This document shows positions 1 through 8,749 of a stretch of 64,000 nt of DNA, in pieces; positions within the stretch are counted from its first letter, which is position 1; every line of letters starts with the position of its first letter. The notes under the pieces were generated by a model, which was given only the letters and a program-made list of their open reading frames with translations, did no database searches and was not told the origin of the DNA. The stretch is from Lutibacter oricola (lineage in GTDB: Bacteria > Bacteroidota > Bacteroidia > Flavobacteriales > Flavobacteriaceae), in NCBI RefSeq assembly GCF_900106565.1, contig NZ_FNNJ01000012.1, forward strand, positions 39,043 to 103,042, read 5' to 3'. Made by a program: the position numbers and the translations under genes.

Positions 1-625
1 TAGTTTCTCCTCCATTTTCGCCTAAATCAGGTCTAAAACCAAAAAAATTATGATCTATTTGATGGTTGTTTTCAGTATGTTCGTCGCCTTTTAGCCAAAC
101 TACTAGAGTGCTACCAATATTTGTTTTACCTGTAAAATTACAATGATCAACTCTATTATTTTTTCCCCATAAATCTACCCAATGTGTTTGGAAAGTGACA
201 TCGGTAGGGTTGTAGTTGCTTATGGTGCAATTGGTTACTCTACAATTATTAGCAAAATTTTTAGAATCTTTTCTAAAACTAATAACAGATTTTGAGGTTG
301 GTATACCATTTTTAAACCATAAACCATTAATTATAAGATGTTTTCCGGCTATAGTTAAGCTAGAATTTCCTGTAAAAATTACTTCCCCATCTGTTTGTGC
401 TGTAATTATTATTGGGCTTTCTTTAGTTCCATTAGCAATGGCTAAAAGTTGTGCATTTTTCCATTCACCATTTTTTAATACAATTTCGCTACCTGGTTTT
501 GCATTTTTAAGTGCATTTGTAAATTCAGTTTCAGTAGCTACTAATGTTGAGTAAGAGGCCTGTGTATACATTTTTGTACAAAAACTTGAAACAATAAACA
601 GTGTAATAAGAATGTTGGTTTTCAT
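1..625 (-). CDS. PL6 family alginate lyase, N-terminal part (cut by window edge)
   Basis: The reverse strand is open from the ATG at 623-625 to the window edge, giving about 208 residues with no stop. The product begins MKTNILITLFIVSSFC, a secretion signal, and continues with the chondroitinase-B/PL6 beta-helix start also present in the neighbouring gene at 775: GSEIVLKNGEWKNA, then IAGKHLIINGLWFKNG and NCRVTNCTISNYNP. The matching segments in the neighbour are GTEIVLANGTYTDV and NCRVTNCVIIDFN. PL6 enzymes cleave alginate by beta-elimination, often with a preference for MG or G blocks. The catalytic Lys/Arg pair would lie beyond the window edge and cannot be checked. The gene is divergent from the second PL6 gene and shares its operator at 733-758, so both should respond to the same repressor. 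I am sure of the family and cannot judge substrate preference or total length. Confidence 0.88.
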   Translation of the reverse strand, partial: MKTNILITLFIVSSFCTKMYTQASYSTLVATETEFTNALKNAKPGSEIVLKNGEWKNAQLLAIANGTKESPIIITAQTDGEVIFTGNSSLTIAGKHLIINGLWFKNGIPTSKSVISFRKDSKNFANNCRVTNCTISNYNPTDVTFQTHWVDLWGKNNRVDHCNFTGKTNIGSTLVVWLKGDEHTENNHQIDHNFFGFRPDLGENGGET

Positions 626-717
626 TATAATAGATTGTTTTAGAATGTTTAAGCTATTTTACTATAAGAAATTACTTTATTAAAAAAAAATATTGGTTTC
701 TTTAAGTAAAAATCAAA

Positions 718-758
718 CAAATATACATATATTTGGTAAACCAAACTGGTAAACCAAT
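718..758. promoter_or_regulatory. Divergent promoter with tandem GntR-type operator (site A)
   Basis: Two copies of an imperfect palindrome sit side by side: TTGGTAAACCAA at 733-744 and CTGGTAAACCAA at 746-757, with a 13-bp period. A Bacteroidota-type -7 box, TATATTTG, ends inside the first copy (728-735, plus strand), and the same octamer occurs on the minus strand at 718-725. One operator array could therefore shut off both divergent PL6 genes. The same arrays recur at 5510 and 8414, and a single copy lies just before the GntR-family gene at 15234. I see no TTG at the usual -33 distance for the plus-strand promoter. Confidence 0.75.
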
Positions 759-774
759 TTAAAATATAGTTAAA

Positions 775-3099
775 ATGAATTTAGTTAAGTTATTTAGCCG
801 TGTATTAGCACTTAGTTTTTTAGTGTTAGTTTCTTGTAATAAGGCTACAGATAGTAAGGTGTTAGTATCTACTAAAGAAGCCTTGTATTCAGCAATTTCA
901 GAAGTAAAACCTGGAACAGAAATTGTATTAGCAAACGGTACTTATACAGATGTTAATATTGTGTTTAAAGGTGAAGGTACTAAAGAAGCTCCAATAGTTT
1001 TAAGAGCCGAAACACCTGGTAAAGTATTTATAGAAGGTGTTTCTAATGTTCAAATTGGAGGCTCTTATTTAGTAATAGATGGATTGTATTTTAGAAAAGG
1101 GTACTCTCCAACTAAAAATGTAATTGCTTTTAGACTGTCTGAAAAAGAAGTAGCAACAAATTGTAGAGTTACAAATTGTGTAATTATAGATTTTAATCAA
1201 TTAGAAAGAGATAAGGATGATCTTTGGGTACAATTGTATGGTAGACATAATAGTTTAGACCATTGCTATATTGCAGGTAAAACAAATGGAGGACCAACGG
1301 TTCGAGTAGATTTAAAAGGAAATCAAAGTATTAGAAACTTTCATAAAATAACGAATAATCATTTTGGACCAAGACCAAGAAAAGGTGGTGCGCGTGGAGA
1401 AACTATCCAATTAGGAAGTAGTTATACATCAATGTCTCCAAGTAATACTTTAATAGCAAATAATTTGTTCGAAGAGTGTAATGGAGAGGTTGAAGTAATA
1501 TCTAGTAAAACTAATTTTAATGTAATTAAAAATAATGTGTTTTATAAGTGTGAAGGTTCTGTAGTAACAAGACACGGAAATTACGTTATGATAGACGGAA
1601 ATTATTTTATTGGTGATGGAGTTAATAAAAATGTAGGTGGAATTAGAATTATAAATACGGGACATTGGATTGTAAATAATTATTTCTATAATTTAATTGG
1701 AGAAAACTTTAGAAGTCCTCTGGCTGTAATGAATGGTATACCTAAATCGCCCTTAAATAGATACAACCAAGTAACCGATGTGGTAGTAGCATATAATACG
1801 TATGTAAACTGTAAGTCGCCTTGGCAATTTGGAGTAGGAACTAATATAAGCCAAAAAGAAGTGTTGCCATTGTCTGAAATACGTTCGGCAAGAGCTTTAA
1901 GAACAGAAGTGGTAAACAATGTAATTTTTAATACTGAAGGTGATGCTCATTTAATAGTGGAACATGATAAAGCCGATGGAGTTACGTTTATGGCAAACGC
2001 TATAAATAATCAAGGAGTTGATTTTAAAAATAAAGATAAATTTATTGTTAGTAATTTTGAATTGAAAAAAGTTTCGGAAGAGTTATTTGTGCCAGTTGGA
2101 ATTTCAACAGATATAACACCGTATACAGGTTTTGGTTTTGAAGCAATTAAAACAGATTTATTTGGGGTAAAGCGAGAAAATTCTAATAGTATTGGAGCAT
2201 TGGTTTCAGAAAATATTAAAGATCCCGTTATTTTAGATAAAACAAAATATGGAGCTAGTTGGTTTGTTGCAGATAAAGCTACTGTTGAAGCTAAAAAACA
2301 TGAAGTAACAGCTGCTAAAGGAGATTTGGAAGCTAAAATTGCTGCTGCAAACTCGGGTGATATTTTAGAATTAAATGCAGGAACTTACGCAATTTCAAAC
2401 TCATTAAAAATAGATAAACAACTTACTATTAAATCTAAAGATGGTGAAAAGGCCATTGTTGTTGCAGATAAAGCGTTAAACTCGCCATTGTTTCAATTAA
2501 ACCCTTATGGTATATTAACTATAGAAAATGTGAAGCTTGAAGGAAGTGGAAAGCAAGCAGCATTTGCCAGTTTAAAAGAAAATATGTTTAACCATTTTGG
2601 ATTGTTTGTTACTGGTTGCGAAATCAATAATTTTAATTATGTATTGAAAGCCTATAAACAATCTTTTGCAGAAGAAATAGCTTTTACTAATACAAGTATT
2701 TTAAATTGTGAAAACGGAATTGAACTTTCTGAAGAAACCAATGATAGAGGAGATTACAATGTAGAGTTTTTAACAATAGATAATTGTGTGTTTACCAATG
2801 TTAAAAGTAATGTAATAGATTATTATAGAGGTGGTTATGATGAATCTACAATTGGAGGGAATTTAATGGTGAAAAATAGCACATTTAAAAATTGTGGAGC
2901 AAAAGAAAAGAATGGTATTTTATTAAATACGCGAGGTATTGTAAATGTAGCTATTAATAACAATACGTTTACAAATAATAATATAAAATTAGTTGCACTT
3001 TTATGGGGTGCTAAAAACAATACAGAATTAAATAATAAGCTTCAAAATTCTGGAGTAATACGTGTTGAAGAAAACTTGAAAATGAAGTTGATGTATTAA
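775..3099 (+). CDS. Alginate lyase, PL6 family, two-domain lipoprotein
   Basis: This 774-residue lipoprotein (lipobox LVSC, Cys21) carries a PL6/chondroitinase-B right-handed beta-helix in roughly residues 28-450. A second parallel-helix region spans about 505-770, again with short N-x-x-F/I repeats. In the first domain Lys245 (EVISSKT) and Arg266 (VVTRHG) are 21 residues apart, as are the catalytic Lys220/Arg241 of the characterised PL6 lyase AlyGC. The expected reaction is beta-elimination of alginate, giving unsaturated oligosaccharides or monomers. The two-domain length matches the long PL6 subfamily that includes exolytic enzymes, but mode of action cannot be decided here. After Cys21 the sequence is NKATDSK, without an acidic run, so periplasmic placement is more likely than surface display. 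The downstream gene starts 15 bp later and is probably co-transcribed. Confidence 0.93.
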   Translation: MNLVKLFSRVLALSFLVLVSCNKATDSKVLVSTKEALYSAISEVKPGTEIVLANGTYTDVNIVFKGEGTKEAPIVLRAETPGKVFIEGVSNVQIGGSYLVIDGLYFRKGYSPTKNVIAFRLSEKEVATNCRVTNCVIIDFNQLERDKDDLWVQLYGRHNSLDHCYIAGKTNGGPTVRVDLKGNQSIRNFHKITNNHFGPRPRKGGARGETIQLGSSYTSMSPSNTLIANNLFEECNGEVEVISSKTNFNVIKNNVFYKCEGSVVTRHGNYVMIDGNYFIGDGVNKNVGGIRIINTGHWIVNNYFYNLIGENFRSPLAVMNGIPKSPLNRYNQVTDVVVAYNTYVNCKSPWQFGVGTNISQKEVLPLSEIRSARALRTEVVNNVIFNTEGDAHLIVEHDKADGVTFMANAINNQGVDFKNKDKFIVSNFELKKVSEELFVPVGISTDITPYTGFGFEAIKTDLFGVKRENSNSIGALVSENIKDPVILDKTKYGASWFVADKATVEAKKHEVTAAKGDLEAKIAAANSGDILELNAGTYAISNSLKIDKQLTIKSKDGEKAIVVADKALNSPLFQLNPYGILTIENVKLEGSGKQAAFASLKENMFNHFGLFVTGCEINNFNYVLKAYKQSFAEEIAFTNTSILNCENGIELSEETNDRGDYNVEFLTIDNCVFTNVKSNVIDYYRGGYDESTIGGNLMVKNSTFKNCGAKEKNGILLNTRGIVNVAINNNTFTNNNIKLVALLWGAKNNTELNNKLQNSGVIRVEENLKMKLMY

Positions 3100-3114
3100 T
3101 GATAATTTAAAAGT

Positions 3115-5376
3115 ATGATAAAATATAAAATCGTTGTTTTCTGTTTGTTTTTAGGAGTTGTAAGTTGGGGGTATTCGCAGCAAATCCCTTCAAAAAAAGT
3201 AATTGACATTAGTCAGCTTTCAACCTATTTAAAAAAAGAAGTTCAACAAGAGTTAAGTAAAAGTGAGGATATTTCTAATGCTAAATTAGCAGACTATTTT
3301 AGAACTAAATTTTCTGAACGTTATTTCTTTGATTGGCACAACTTTGAGCAACGATTTACTGAATATCAAAAGTTATATCCAACTTCAGCAGCATATCATA
3401 AAGAGCGAGGGTTAGATCATACACAAAAGTTTGCAGGAAAAACAAATTGGGTGTTACCGTTTAATTATTTAAATGGAAAACCTGTAAATGCCTATGCGTT
3501 GCGTCATTTGGCACGTCAGCATAAAACAGTAGATTTAGCTTTTGATTATTTTAATTCAGAAAAAAAGAATGGAGCAGTAGCTTATTTTACAACTCAAATG
3601 CACTCGTTAAATGAGGCATTGGCTTCAGGAACTTATGAGAAAATTGAAGATGGTAATGGAGTTTACGAAGCTTTTAGAGCGGGTTATAGAGTGTTAAATT
3701 GGTTGCAAATTCACACCATGTTTTTGGGTGAAGAATCTTATACTAATGAGCAGCAATTAGAAACAATTGCTACGTTATTACAACACGCAGAAAACTTATA
3801 TGAAGTAAATCAAAATTTTCATGCAGGAAATCACCAAACAAGAGGTTTGTCTGCATTGGCAATGGTTTCGATATTGTTAAGAGATTTTGAAGGTGCTGAT
3901 GTGTGGTATGCACACGCAATGAAATTATTAGAAGAGCATTTAAAAAAGGAAATTAATAACGATGGTTTTCAGTTTGAGCGTTCTGTACATTACCATATAA
4001 GTGATATAGGTAATTACTATTATGTGTTTCAGTTGGCTCAAAAAAGTAACTTGCCAGTTTCTAAGTTTTGGGAAGAAAAATTAGCATCGTTATTTACAAG
4101 TTTAACTAAAATTGCGTTTCCAGATAAAACAGCACCTGTATTGCAAGATGATACAGACACACCTTGGGCAGAAAAAAATGATATTTCAGGAGCGCTTACT
4201 TTAGGGTATTTGTTATTTAACAATCCAACAATGGGTTATTTTGCAACTACAAAAGTGAGTAGTAAAATGTATTGGTTTTTAAGTAAAGAGCAGTTGTTAA
4301 AGTTACAAGAGGTTCAAAAAGAACAACCAACATTTGAATCGGTTTCGTTTCCAACAACAGGTTATTATATTATGCGTAATGGATGGCAAGCTAATGACCA
4401 AATGTTGTTGCTGTCTGCTGGGTTAGATGCAGATAAACCAGATCATCAACACGGAGATATGTTGGGTATACAAGCAATGGCAAACGGTAAAGTAGTATTG
4501 CCTAATTACCAAGTAAGGTACTCGTTACCAGATTTAGAATTGTTTAAAAATTCTATGGTTAAAAATGTAGCTTTAGTAGATAGTGAGTTGCAAGGTAAAA
4601 AGTATACTTCTAATAAAGGAGGTAGTGGTTTTGGTAAATTTAAACAATTGCCGCAACCAACAACTAATTTTTGGAAGACCTCAAAAATGTTTGATGCCTA
4701 CTCTGGAAGTCATAATGGATTTGAAAATATTGGAGTCTCATATTCTAGACAGGTAATTTATTTAAAAAATGATTTTTGGATTGTAAAAGATAATTTTTCT
4801 TCAAAAAATACACATACTTATAAACAAGTTTGGCAAGGGCATTATACGGCTGAACAAACACCAAATTTACTAAGAGCTAGTTTTGACAATGCCGAAGGTT
4901 TAGATATTTTTCAGTTGAATAAAATAGATGCTATAGAAAGTAGTGGTGCTAGAGGAAAACAATGGACTGTTGCTTCCAAACAAGCGGTAAATAAATTTAG
5001 TTTTGTAACAGTATTATTTCCTTATACAGGTTATTTAAATAGAATTGATGAGTTAAATAGCAGTTCAAGTATAAAAGGGTGGAAGCAAGAATCTATAGAG
5101 GGTGTTTATTTAAATAAAAATGCTATAGTGCTTTCAAAAGAAAACACTTTGTATGCATTTTTAGTAGAAGAAATTAATACTTCAAAAGGTGTTATTAAAT
5201 TTTCTGAACCAATAGATTTGGTATTGCAAAAAGAGAAAGATGTTTTTAAAGCCCAAATTTTAGGTGGTGATACTGTTGAGTTTTCTAAAAAAGGAAGCGT
5301 AAAAATAAAGAGTAATGGTATAATTTTACGTGCTGGATCATCTTTAAAATTAGGAGATGAGTTTGTTGTTTTTTAA
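3115..5376 (+). CDS. Heparinase II/III-fold lyase-like protein with altered metal site
   Basis: The product has 753 residues: an N-terminal signal peptide (MIKYKIVVFCLFLGVVSWG, probably cleaved near residue 21, no lipobox), an alpha-toroid domain of about residues 60-380, and a heparinase II/III-type beta-sheet domain of about 400-750. The helical domain keeps GNHQTRG (Asn239, His240) and SVHYHISD (Tyr293), the usual Asn/His/Tyr catalytic set of this fold. Aligned by eye with the PL17 protein at 5596, the zinc ligands His-Asp-His become His446, Asn464 and Lys483 (PDHQHGD, PNYQ, MVKNVALVD), so the metal site looks lost. Its place between PL6 and PL17 in the alginate regulon argues for an alginate or oligoalginate lyase, but the PL family (PL17, PL39 or another heparinase-like family) is not certain. 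It follows the PL6 gene by 15 bp. Confidence 0.75.
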   Translation: MIKYKIVVFCLFLGVVSWGYSQQIPSKKVIDISQLSTYLKKEVQQELSKSEDISNAKLADYFRTKFSERYFFDWHNFEQRFTEYQKLYPTSAAYHKERGLDHTQKFAGKTNWVLPFNYLNGKPVNAYALRHLARQHKTVDLAFDYFNSEKKNGAVAYFTTQMHSLNEALASGTYEKIEDGNGVYEAFRAGYRVLNWLQIHTMFLGEESYTNEQQLETIATLLQHAENLYEVNQNFHAGNHQTRGLSALAMVSILLRDFEGADVWYAHAMKLLEEHLKKEINNDGFQFERSVHYHISDIGNYYYVFQLAQKSNLPVSKFWEEKLASLFTSLTKIAFPDKTAPVLQDDTDTPWAEKNDISGALTLGYLLFNNPTMGYFATTKVSSKMYWFLSKEQLLKLQEVQKEQPTFESVSFPTTGYYIMRNGWQANDQMLLLSAGLDADKPDHQHGDMLGIQAMANGKVVLPNYQVRYSLPDLELFKNSMVKNVALVDSELQGKKYTSNKGGSGFGKFKQLPQPTTNFWKTSKMFDAYSGSHNGFENIGVSYSRQVIYLKNDFWIVKDNFSSKNTHTYKQVWQGHYTAEQTPNLLRASFDNAEGLDIFQLNKIDAIESSGARGKQWTVASKQAVNKFSFVTVLFPYTGYLNRIDELNSSSSIKGWKQESIEGVYLNKNAIVLSKENTLYAFLVEEINTSKGVIKFSEPIDLVLQKEKDVFKAQILGGDTVEFSKKGSVKIKSNGIILRAGSSLKLGDEFVVF

Positions 5377-5504
5377 TAATTTGAAGTTGCTTACACTGCA
5401 TAATTTCTACAGTTAGTCTAAGCTTATTTTATATGTAATTATCAATATAGCATCTTATTATGTTAATTTTATTAACAAAATATTGTTAGGTTAAAATATA
5501 CTCG

Positions 5505-5534
5505 TATATTTGGTAAACCAAACTGGTTAACCAA
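5505..5534 (+). promoter_or_regulatory. Promoter and tandem GntR-type operator (site B) of PL17-kdgF
   Basis: TTG at 5483-5485, a 19-bp gap and TATATTTG at 5505-5512 match the Bacteroidota vegetative promoter (TTG, 17-23 bp, TAnnTTTG). The operator copies TTGGTAAACCAA (5510-5521) and CTGGTTAACCAA (5523-5534) follow with a 13-bp period, the first overlapping the -7 box. Repression by occlusion of polymerase is the simplest reading. Confidence 0.78.
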
Positions 5535-5595
5535 TATTAGATGTTATCGATGTCTTTTAAAGCCTAAGTTTTGTTGTAATTTAAAAAGGATAAGA

Positions 5596-7869
5596 ATGAA
5601 AACTACGTTTAAATTAATAGTATTATTTATAGCAATAAGTTTTGTTTCGTGTAAACAAACAACATCTAATTCAATTGATAATACTACATCTTCAGAAAAT
5701 AATCACCCTAGTTTAATTCTTACACAACAAGGAGTTGCAGCTATTAGAGCAAATTTAGGAAGTATTCCAATTTTTGACAAAACATTAGCCGCAACTCAAA
5801 AAGAGGTTGATTTAGAAATTGAAAAAGGTTTTGATGTGCCAACTCCAAAAGATTATTCTGGAGGTTATACACACGAAACACATAAAAAAAATTATGTGTT
5901 AATGCAAAAAGCAGGTGCGTTATACCAAATTTTAGATGATGAAAAATATGCCAAATTTGTTAAGGATATGTTGTTCGATTATGCAAAAAAATATCCTACT
6001 TGGCCTATTCATCCAAAACCTAGATCTTACGCTAGAGGTAGAGTGTTTTGGCAATGTTTAAATGATTCTAATTGGTTAGTGTATACAAGTCAAGCTTACG
6101 ACTGTATTTATAATTATTTAACTGAAGAAGAGAGAAGTACCTTAGAAACTGATTTATTTAGACCTTTTGCTGATCATATTTCAAAAGAAAGCCCTCAGTT
6201 TTTTAATAGAGTTCATAATCATGCAACTTGGGGTAATGCAGCAGTTGGAATGATGGCTTTGGCAATGGATGATGCTGAGCTTTTAGATAGAGCTTTAAAC
6301 GGAGTTAAGGTTGAAAACTTTGACCCGAACGAAAAAGATAATGATGGAGGTTATATTAGAAAAGATGGACAAAAAATAGGTTTTTTTGCGAATGTTAATG
6401 AACCATTTTCTCCTGATGGATATTTTACAGAAGGTCCTTATTATCAACGTTACGCTTCGTATCCGTTTTTAATATTTGCGCAAGCACTTCAGAATAAACA
6501 ACCAGAACAAAAAGTGTTTGAATATAAAGATGGTGTTCTTTTAAAAAGTGTAAATGCCTTATTGAATTTATCGGATGTTGATGGAGATTTCTTTTTATTG
6601 AACGATGCTCAAAAAGGAATGTCATATTATAACTCCTCTTTAATATCTACAGTAGATATAGGTTATCATTTTGGTGGAAACAATCCAGGATTGTTAAGTA
6701 TAGCAAAAAAGCAAGGCGAAGTAACATTAGATGATGCAGGTTTAGCAGTAGCACTTGGTATTAAAGCTGGTAAAGAAGAACCTTTTGTTAAAAAATCTAT
6801 TGAATTATCTGATGGTGCTGATGGAGATGAAGGTGCAGTTGGAATTTTAAGAAGTGATGATTTAGAATTGGTTTATAAATATACTGCTCACGGATTAAGT
6901 CATGGACACTTTGATAAATTATCTTTTGCTTTATTTGAAGATGGAGATGAGATAGTGCAAGATTACGGAATGAGTCGTTTTGTAAACATTGAACAAAAAG
7001 GTGGAGGTAATTATTTAAAAGAAAATAAAACGTGGTCTAAACAAACCATTGCTCATAATACAATTACCCAAAACGAAAAATCGCAATTTAAGGGGAAATA
7101 TGATATAGGAAGTAAATTTCATTCTAATACATATGTATTTAGTTCAGATAATGAAAATGTGCAAGTTGCTAGTGCTAAAGAAGAGAATGCATATCCTGGC
7201 ACTAAACTTCATAGAACTATGGTAACTATTAAGGATGAAGATTATAGGAATCCTTATATATTAGATATTATGAGAGTTTCATCTGAAAAGTCTAATCAAT
7301 ATGATTTACCACTTTATTATTTAGGTCATATTATGCAAACAAATTTTGAGTATAATAAATTAAGCACACCACAAATTTTAGGTAAATCAGATGGTTATCA
7401 GCATTTATATAAAGAAGCTAGTGCTTTAGCAAATGGAGAAAACATAAAATTAACATGGTTGTTAAACAATAAGTTTTATTCATATTCTGCAATAACTAGT
7501 ACTAATGATGAAATTATTTTAGGAAGAATAGGAGCCAATGATCCGGCATATAACTTACGTAATGAGCCTACTTTAATTTTAAGAAAGAAAAATGCAAAAG
7601 ATGCATTGTTTGTTTCAATCATAGAATCACACGGAACATATTCACCAGTAACTGAACTAGCTGAAGATGCTTATAGTAATGTAAAGTTATTAGAGGTGGT
7701 TTACAATTCAGAAAAATATACAGCTGTAAAACTAGTGATGAATACGAATACAGCTAAAGTATTTATTATTTCGAATCTAGATAATAGTTCGGAAACAGCA
7801 CATAAATTAGAAATTAATAATAAAGAATACGCCTGGAAGGGTTCGTTTATACTAACAGAAATTAAATAA
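5596..7869 (+). CDS. Oligoalginate lyase, PL17 family (exolytic), lipoprotein
   Basis: The 757-residue lipoprotein (FVSC, Cys19) has the full PL17 layout: an alpha-barrel of about residues 40-370 with RSYARGRVFWQCLND and FFNRVHNHATWGNAAVG (Asn208/His209), EGPYYQRYA near 280-286, then a heparinase II/III beta-domain. The zinc ligands are visible as His438, Asp456 and His487, with spacings of 18 and 31 residues equal to those of His415, Asp433 and His464 in Saccharophagus Alg17c. Tyr473 corresponds to its catalytic Tyr450. PL17 enzymes remove unsaturated monomers from the ends of alginate oligosaccharides, producing 4-deoxy-L-erythro-5-hexoseulose uronate (DEH). The sequence after Cys19 (KQTTSNS) has no acidic run, fitting a periplasmic exo-enzyme. 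The kdgF gene starts 10 bp downstream and is surely in the same operon. Confidence 0.95.
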   Translation: MKTTFKLIVLFIAISFVSCKQTTSNSIDNTTSSENNHPSLILTQQGVAAIRANLGSIPIFDKTLAATQKEVDLEIEKGFDVPTPKDYSGGYTHETHKKNYVLMQKAGALYQILDDEKYAKFVKDMLFDYAKKYPTWPIHPKPRSYARGRVFWQCLNDSNWLVYTSQAYDCIYNYLTEEERSTLETDLFRPFADHISKESPQFFNRVHNHATWGNAAVGMMALAMDDAELLDRALNGVKVENFDPNEKDNDGGYIRKDGQKIGFFANVNEPFSPDGYFTEGPYYQRYASYPFLIFAQALQNKQPEQKVFEYKDGVLLKSVNALLNLSDVDGDFFLLNDAQKGMSYYNSSLISTVDIGYHFGGNNPGLLSIAKKQGEVTLDDAGLAVALGIKAGKEEPFVKKSIELSDGADGDEGAVGILRSDDLELVYKYTAHGLSHGHFDKLSFALFEDGDEIVQDYGMSRFVNIEQKGGGNYLKENKTWSKQTIAHNTITQNEKSQFKGKYDIGSKFHSNTYVFSSDNENVQVASAKEENAYPGTKLHRTMVTIKDEDYRNPYILDIMRVSSEKSNQYDLPLYYLGHIMQTNFEYNKLSTPQILGKSDGYQHLYKEASALANGENIKLTWLLNNKFYSYSAITSTNDEIILGRIGANDPAYNLRNEPTLILRKKNAKDALFVSIIESHGTYSPVTELAEDAYSNVKLLEVVYNSEKYTAVKLVMNTNTAKVFIISNLDNSSETAHKLEINNKEYAWKGSFILTEIK

Positions 7870-7879
7870 AATAAAAATT

Positions 7880-8257
7880 ATGAAGCGATTTAGTGAAAAA
7901 TATGTCATAGCAAAAGACATGGAATGGGAAGAGCTTGGTGGAGGAGTATCAAGAAAATTTTTAGGTTACGACAACCAAATTATGATGGTAAGCGTAAAAT
8001 TTGATAAAGGAGCGCTGGGAGCACCACATCAACATTTTCATACGCAAGCTACTTACTGTGTTTCAGGTAAATTTGAATTTGATATTGAAGGAGAAAAGAA
8101 AATTGTTGAAGCTGGAGATGGAGTTTATATTGAACCAAATTTATTGCACAGTGCAGTTTGTTTAGAAGAGGGACAATTAATTGATACATTTAGCCCTGTA
8201 AGAGAAGATTTCTTAAGTGGAGATGGAGTGTCTTACTTTGGAGATAAGGAATCTTAA
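7880..8257 (+). CDS. kdgF: KdgF, cupin that linearises 4,5-unsaturated uronates
   Basis: This 125-residue single-domain cupin has no signal peptide and should be cytoplasmic. Metal ligands are visible as His50, His52, Gln56 and His90 (PHQHFHTQ and LLHSAV). Asp102, Phe104 and Arg108 in IDTFSPVRED are the active-site residues described for Yersinia KdgF. KdgF converts the unsaturated monomer released by alginate or pectin lyases into the linear ketouronate, which feeds the reductase at 17469. Length and motifs are typical. It follows PL17 by 10 bp and is followed by a terminator, so it closes that operon. Confidence 0.93.
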   Translation: MKRFSEKYVIAKDMEWEELGGGVSRKFLGYDNQIMMVSVKFDKGALGAPHQHFHTQATYCVSGKFEFDIEGEKKIVEAGDGVYIEPNLLHSAVCLEEGQLIDTFSPVREDFLSGDGVSYFGDKES

Positions 8258-8272
8258 GTTAAGTATTGCAAA

Positions 8273-8299
8273 CTAATCTAGTTCTTAGATTAGGTTTTT
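8273..8299 (+). terminator. Terminator after kdgF
   Basis: CTAATCTA (8273-8280) and TAGATTAG (8286-8293) form an 8-bp stem with a 5-nt loop, followed by GTTTTT. It lies 15 bp after the kdgF stop and separates the PL17-kdgF operon from the susC operon. Confidence 0.65.
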
Positions 8300-8329
8300 A
8301 GGAGAAGAAAACCCACTTTTTTGAGTGAT

Positions 8330-8351
8330 TTTACTAAAACGTTTTAGTAAA
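8330..8351. promoter_or_regulatory. Perfect 22-bp palindrome, LacI-type operator candidate
   Basis: TTTACTAAAAC is followed at once by its exact reverse complement, with CG at the centre. Such a core (AAACGTTT) is typical of LacI-family operators. It lies about 60 bp upstream of the GntR-type operator array of the susC operon and is not followed by a T-run, so a terminator is less likely. No LacI-family gene is present in the window, so the binding protein is unknown. Confidence 0.5.
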
Positions 8352-8408
8352 GTGTGTTAAAGATTGAAAATAAGTTGATTAATATTTTTTTTTAACTACA
8401 AATTAACA

Positions 8409-8451
8409 TATATTTGGTAAACCAAATTGGTGAACCAGTTTGGATAACCAA
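8409..8451 (+). promoter_or_regulatory. Promoter box and triple GntR-type operator (site C) of alginate susC
   Basis: The -7 box TATATTTG (8409-8416) overlaps the first of three operator copies in strict 13-bp register: TTGGTAAACCAA (8414-8425), TTGGTGAACCAG (8427-8438) and TTGGATAACCAA (8440-8451). No TTG lies at the normal -33 distance. Transcription from here would give a leader of roughly 330 nt before the susC start at 8750, containing the hairpin element at 8522-8606. Confidence 0.75.
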
Positions 8452-8521
8452 AATAAAAGAACAAATTAGTAATTTTTTAACCAAACCTTAATTATTGAAT
8501 TAGATGAAAAAATAACAAAAA

Positions 8522-8606
8522 AAAAGGATAGTTGCACCTATCCTTTTAGAGTTTACTTCATTTCAGAGGGAAGTAAAACGTAATGAGTCATTTCTCAAAA
8601 ACTCAT
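8522..8606 (+). promoter_or_regulatory. Structured 5' leader element, copy 1 (upstream of alginate susC)
   Basis: Three hairpins follow one another. Hairpin 1 pairs AAAAGGATAG (8522-8531) with CTATCCTTTT (8538-8547) around the loop TTGCAC. Hairpin 2 pairs GTTTACTTC (8551-8559) with GAAGTAAAAC (8570-8579), one base bulged. Hairpin 3 pairs ATGAGT (8583-8588) with ACTCAT (8601-8606). The box AGGGAAGTAA is at 8567-8576. A second copy at 15953 has the same loop, the same box and the same 29-nt distance between them, but a different stem sequence. That pattern fits a conserved RNA structure such as a riboswitch, attenuator or protein-binding leader. I do not recognise it as a known class. Confidence 0.55.
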
Positions 8607-8749
8607 AACTACAAATATAGTAATTAAAATATATTAATTAAAGTTATTGTTTTTGAGAAGTGAAGACGCTTTTAAGATGAAAATCTATGCTAAAATTAAT
8701 ACCTCACGAAGTATTAATAAAATTAACACTTAGAACAAAAATTAATATT

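Noticed and set aside
216..554. Open frame of 112 residues on the plus strand
   Set aside because: It is the antisense of the PL6 gene cut by the left edge, whose reverse-strand product has a signal peptide and clear family features.
8687..8749. Upstream in-frame start of the alginate SusC gene
   Set aside because: It would put 21 non-signal residues before an intact signal peptide starting at 8750.
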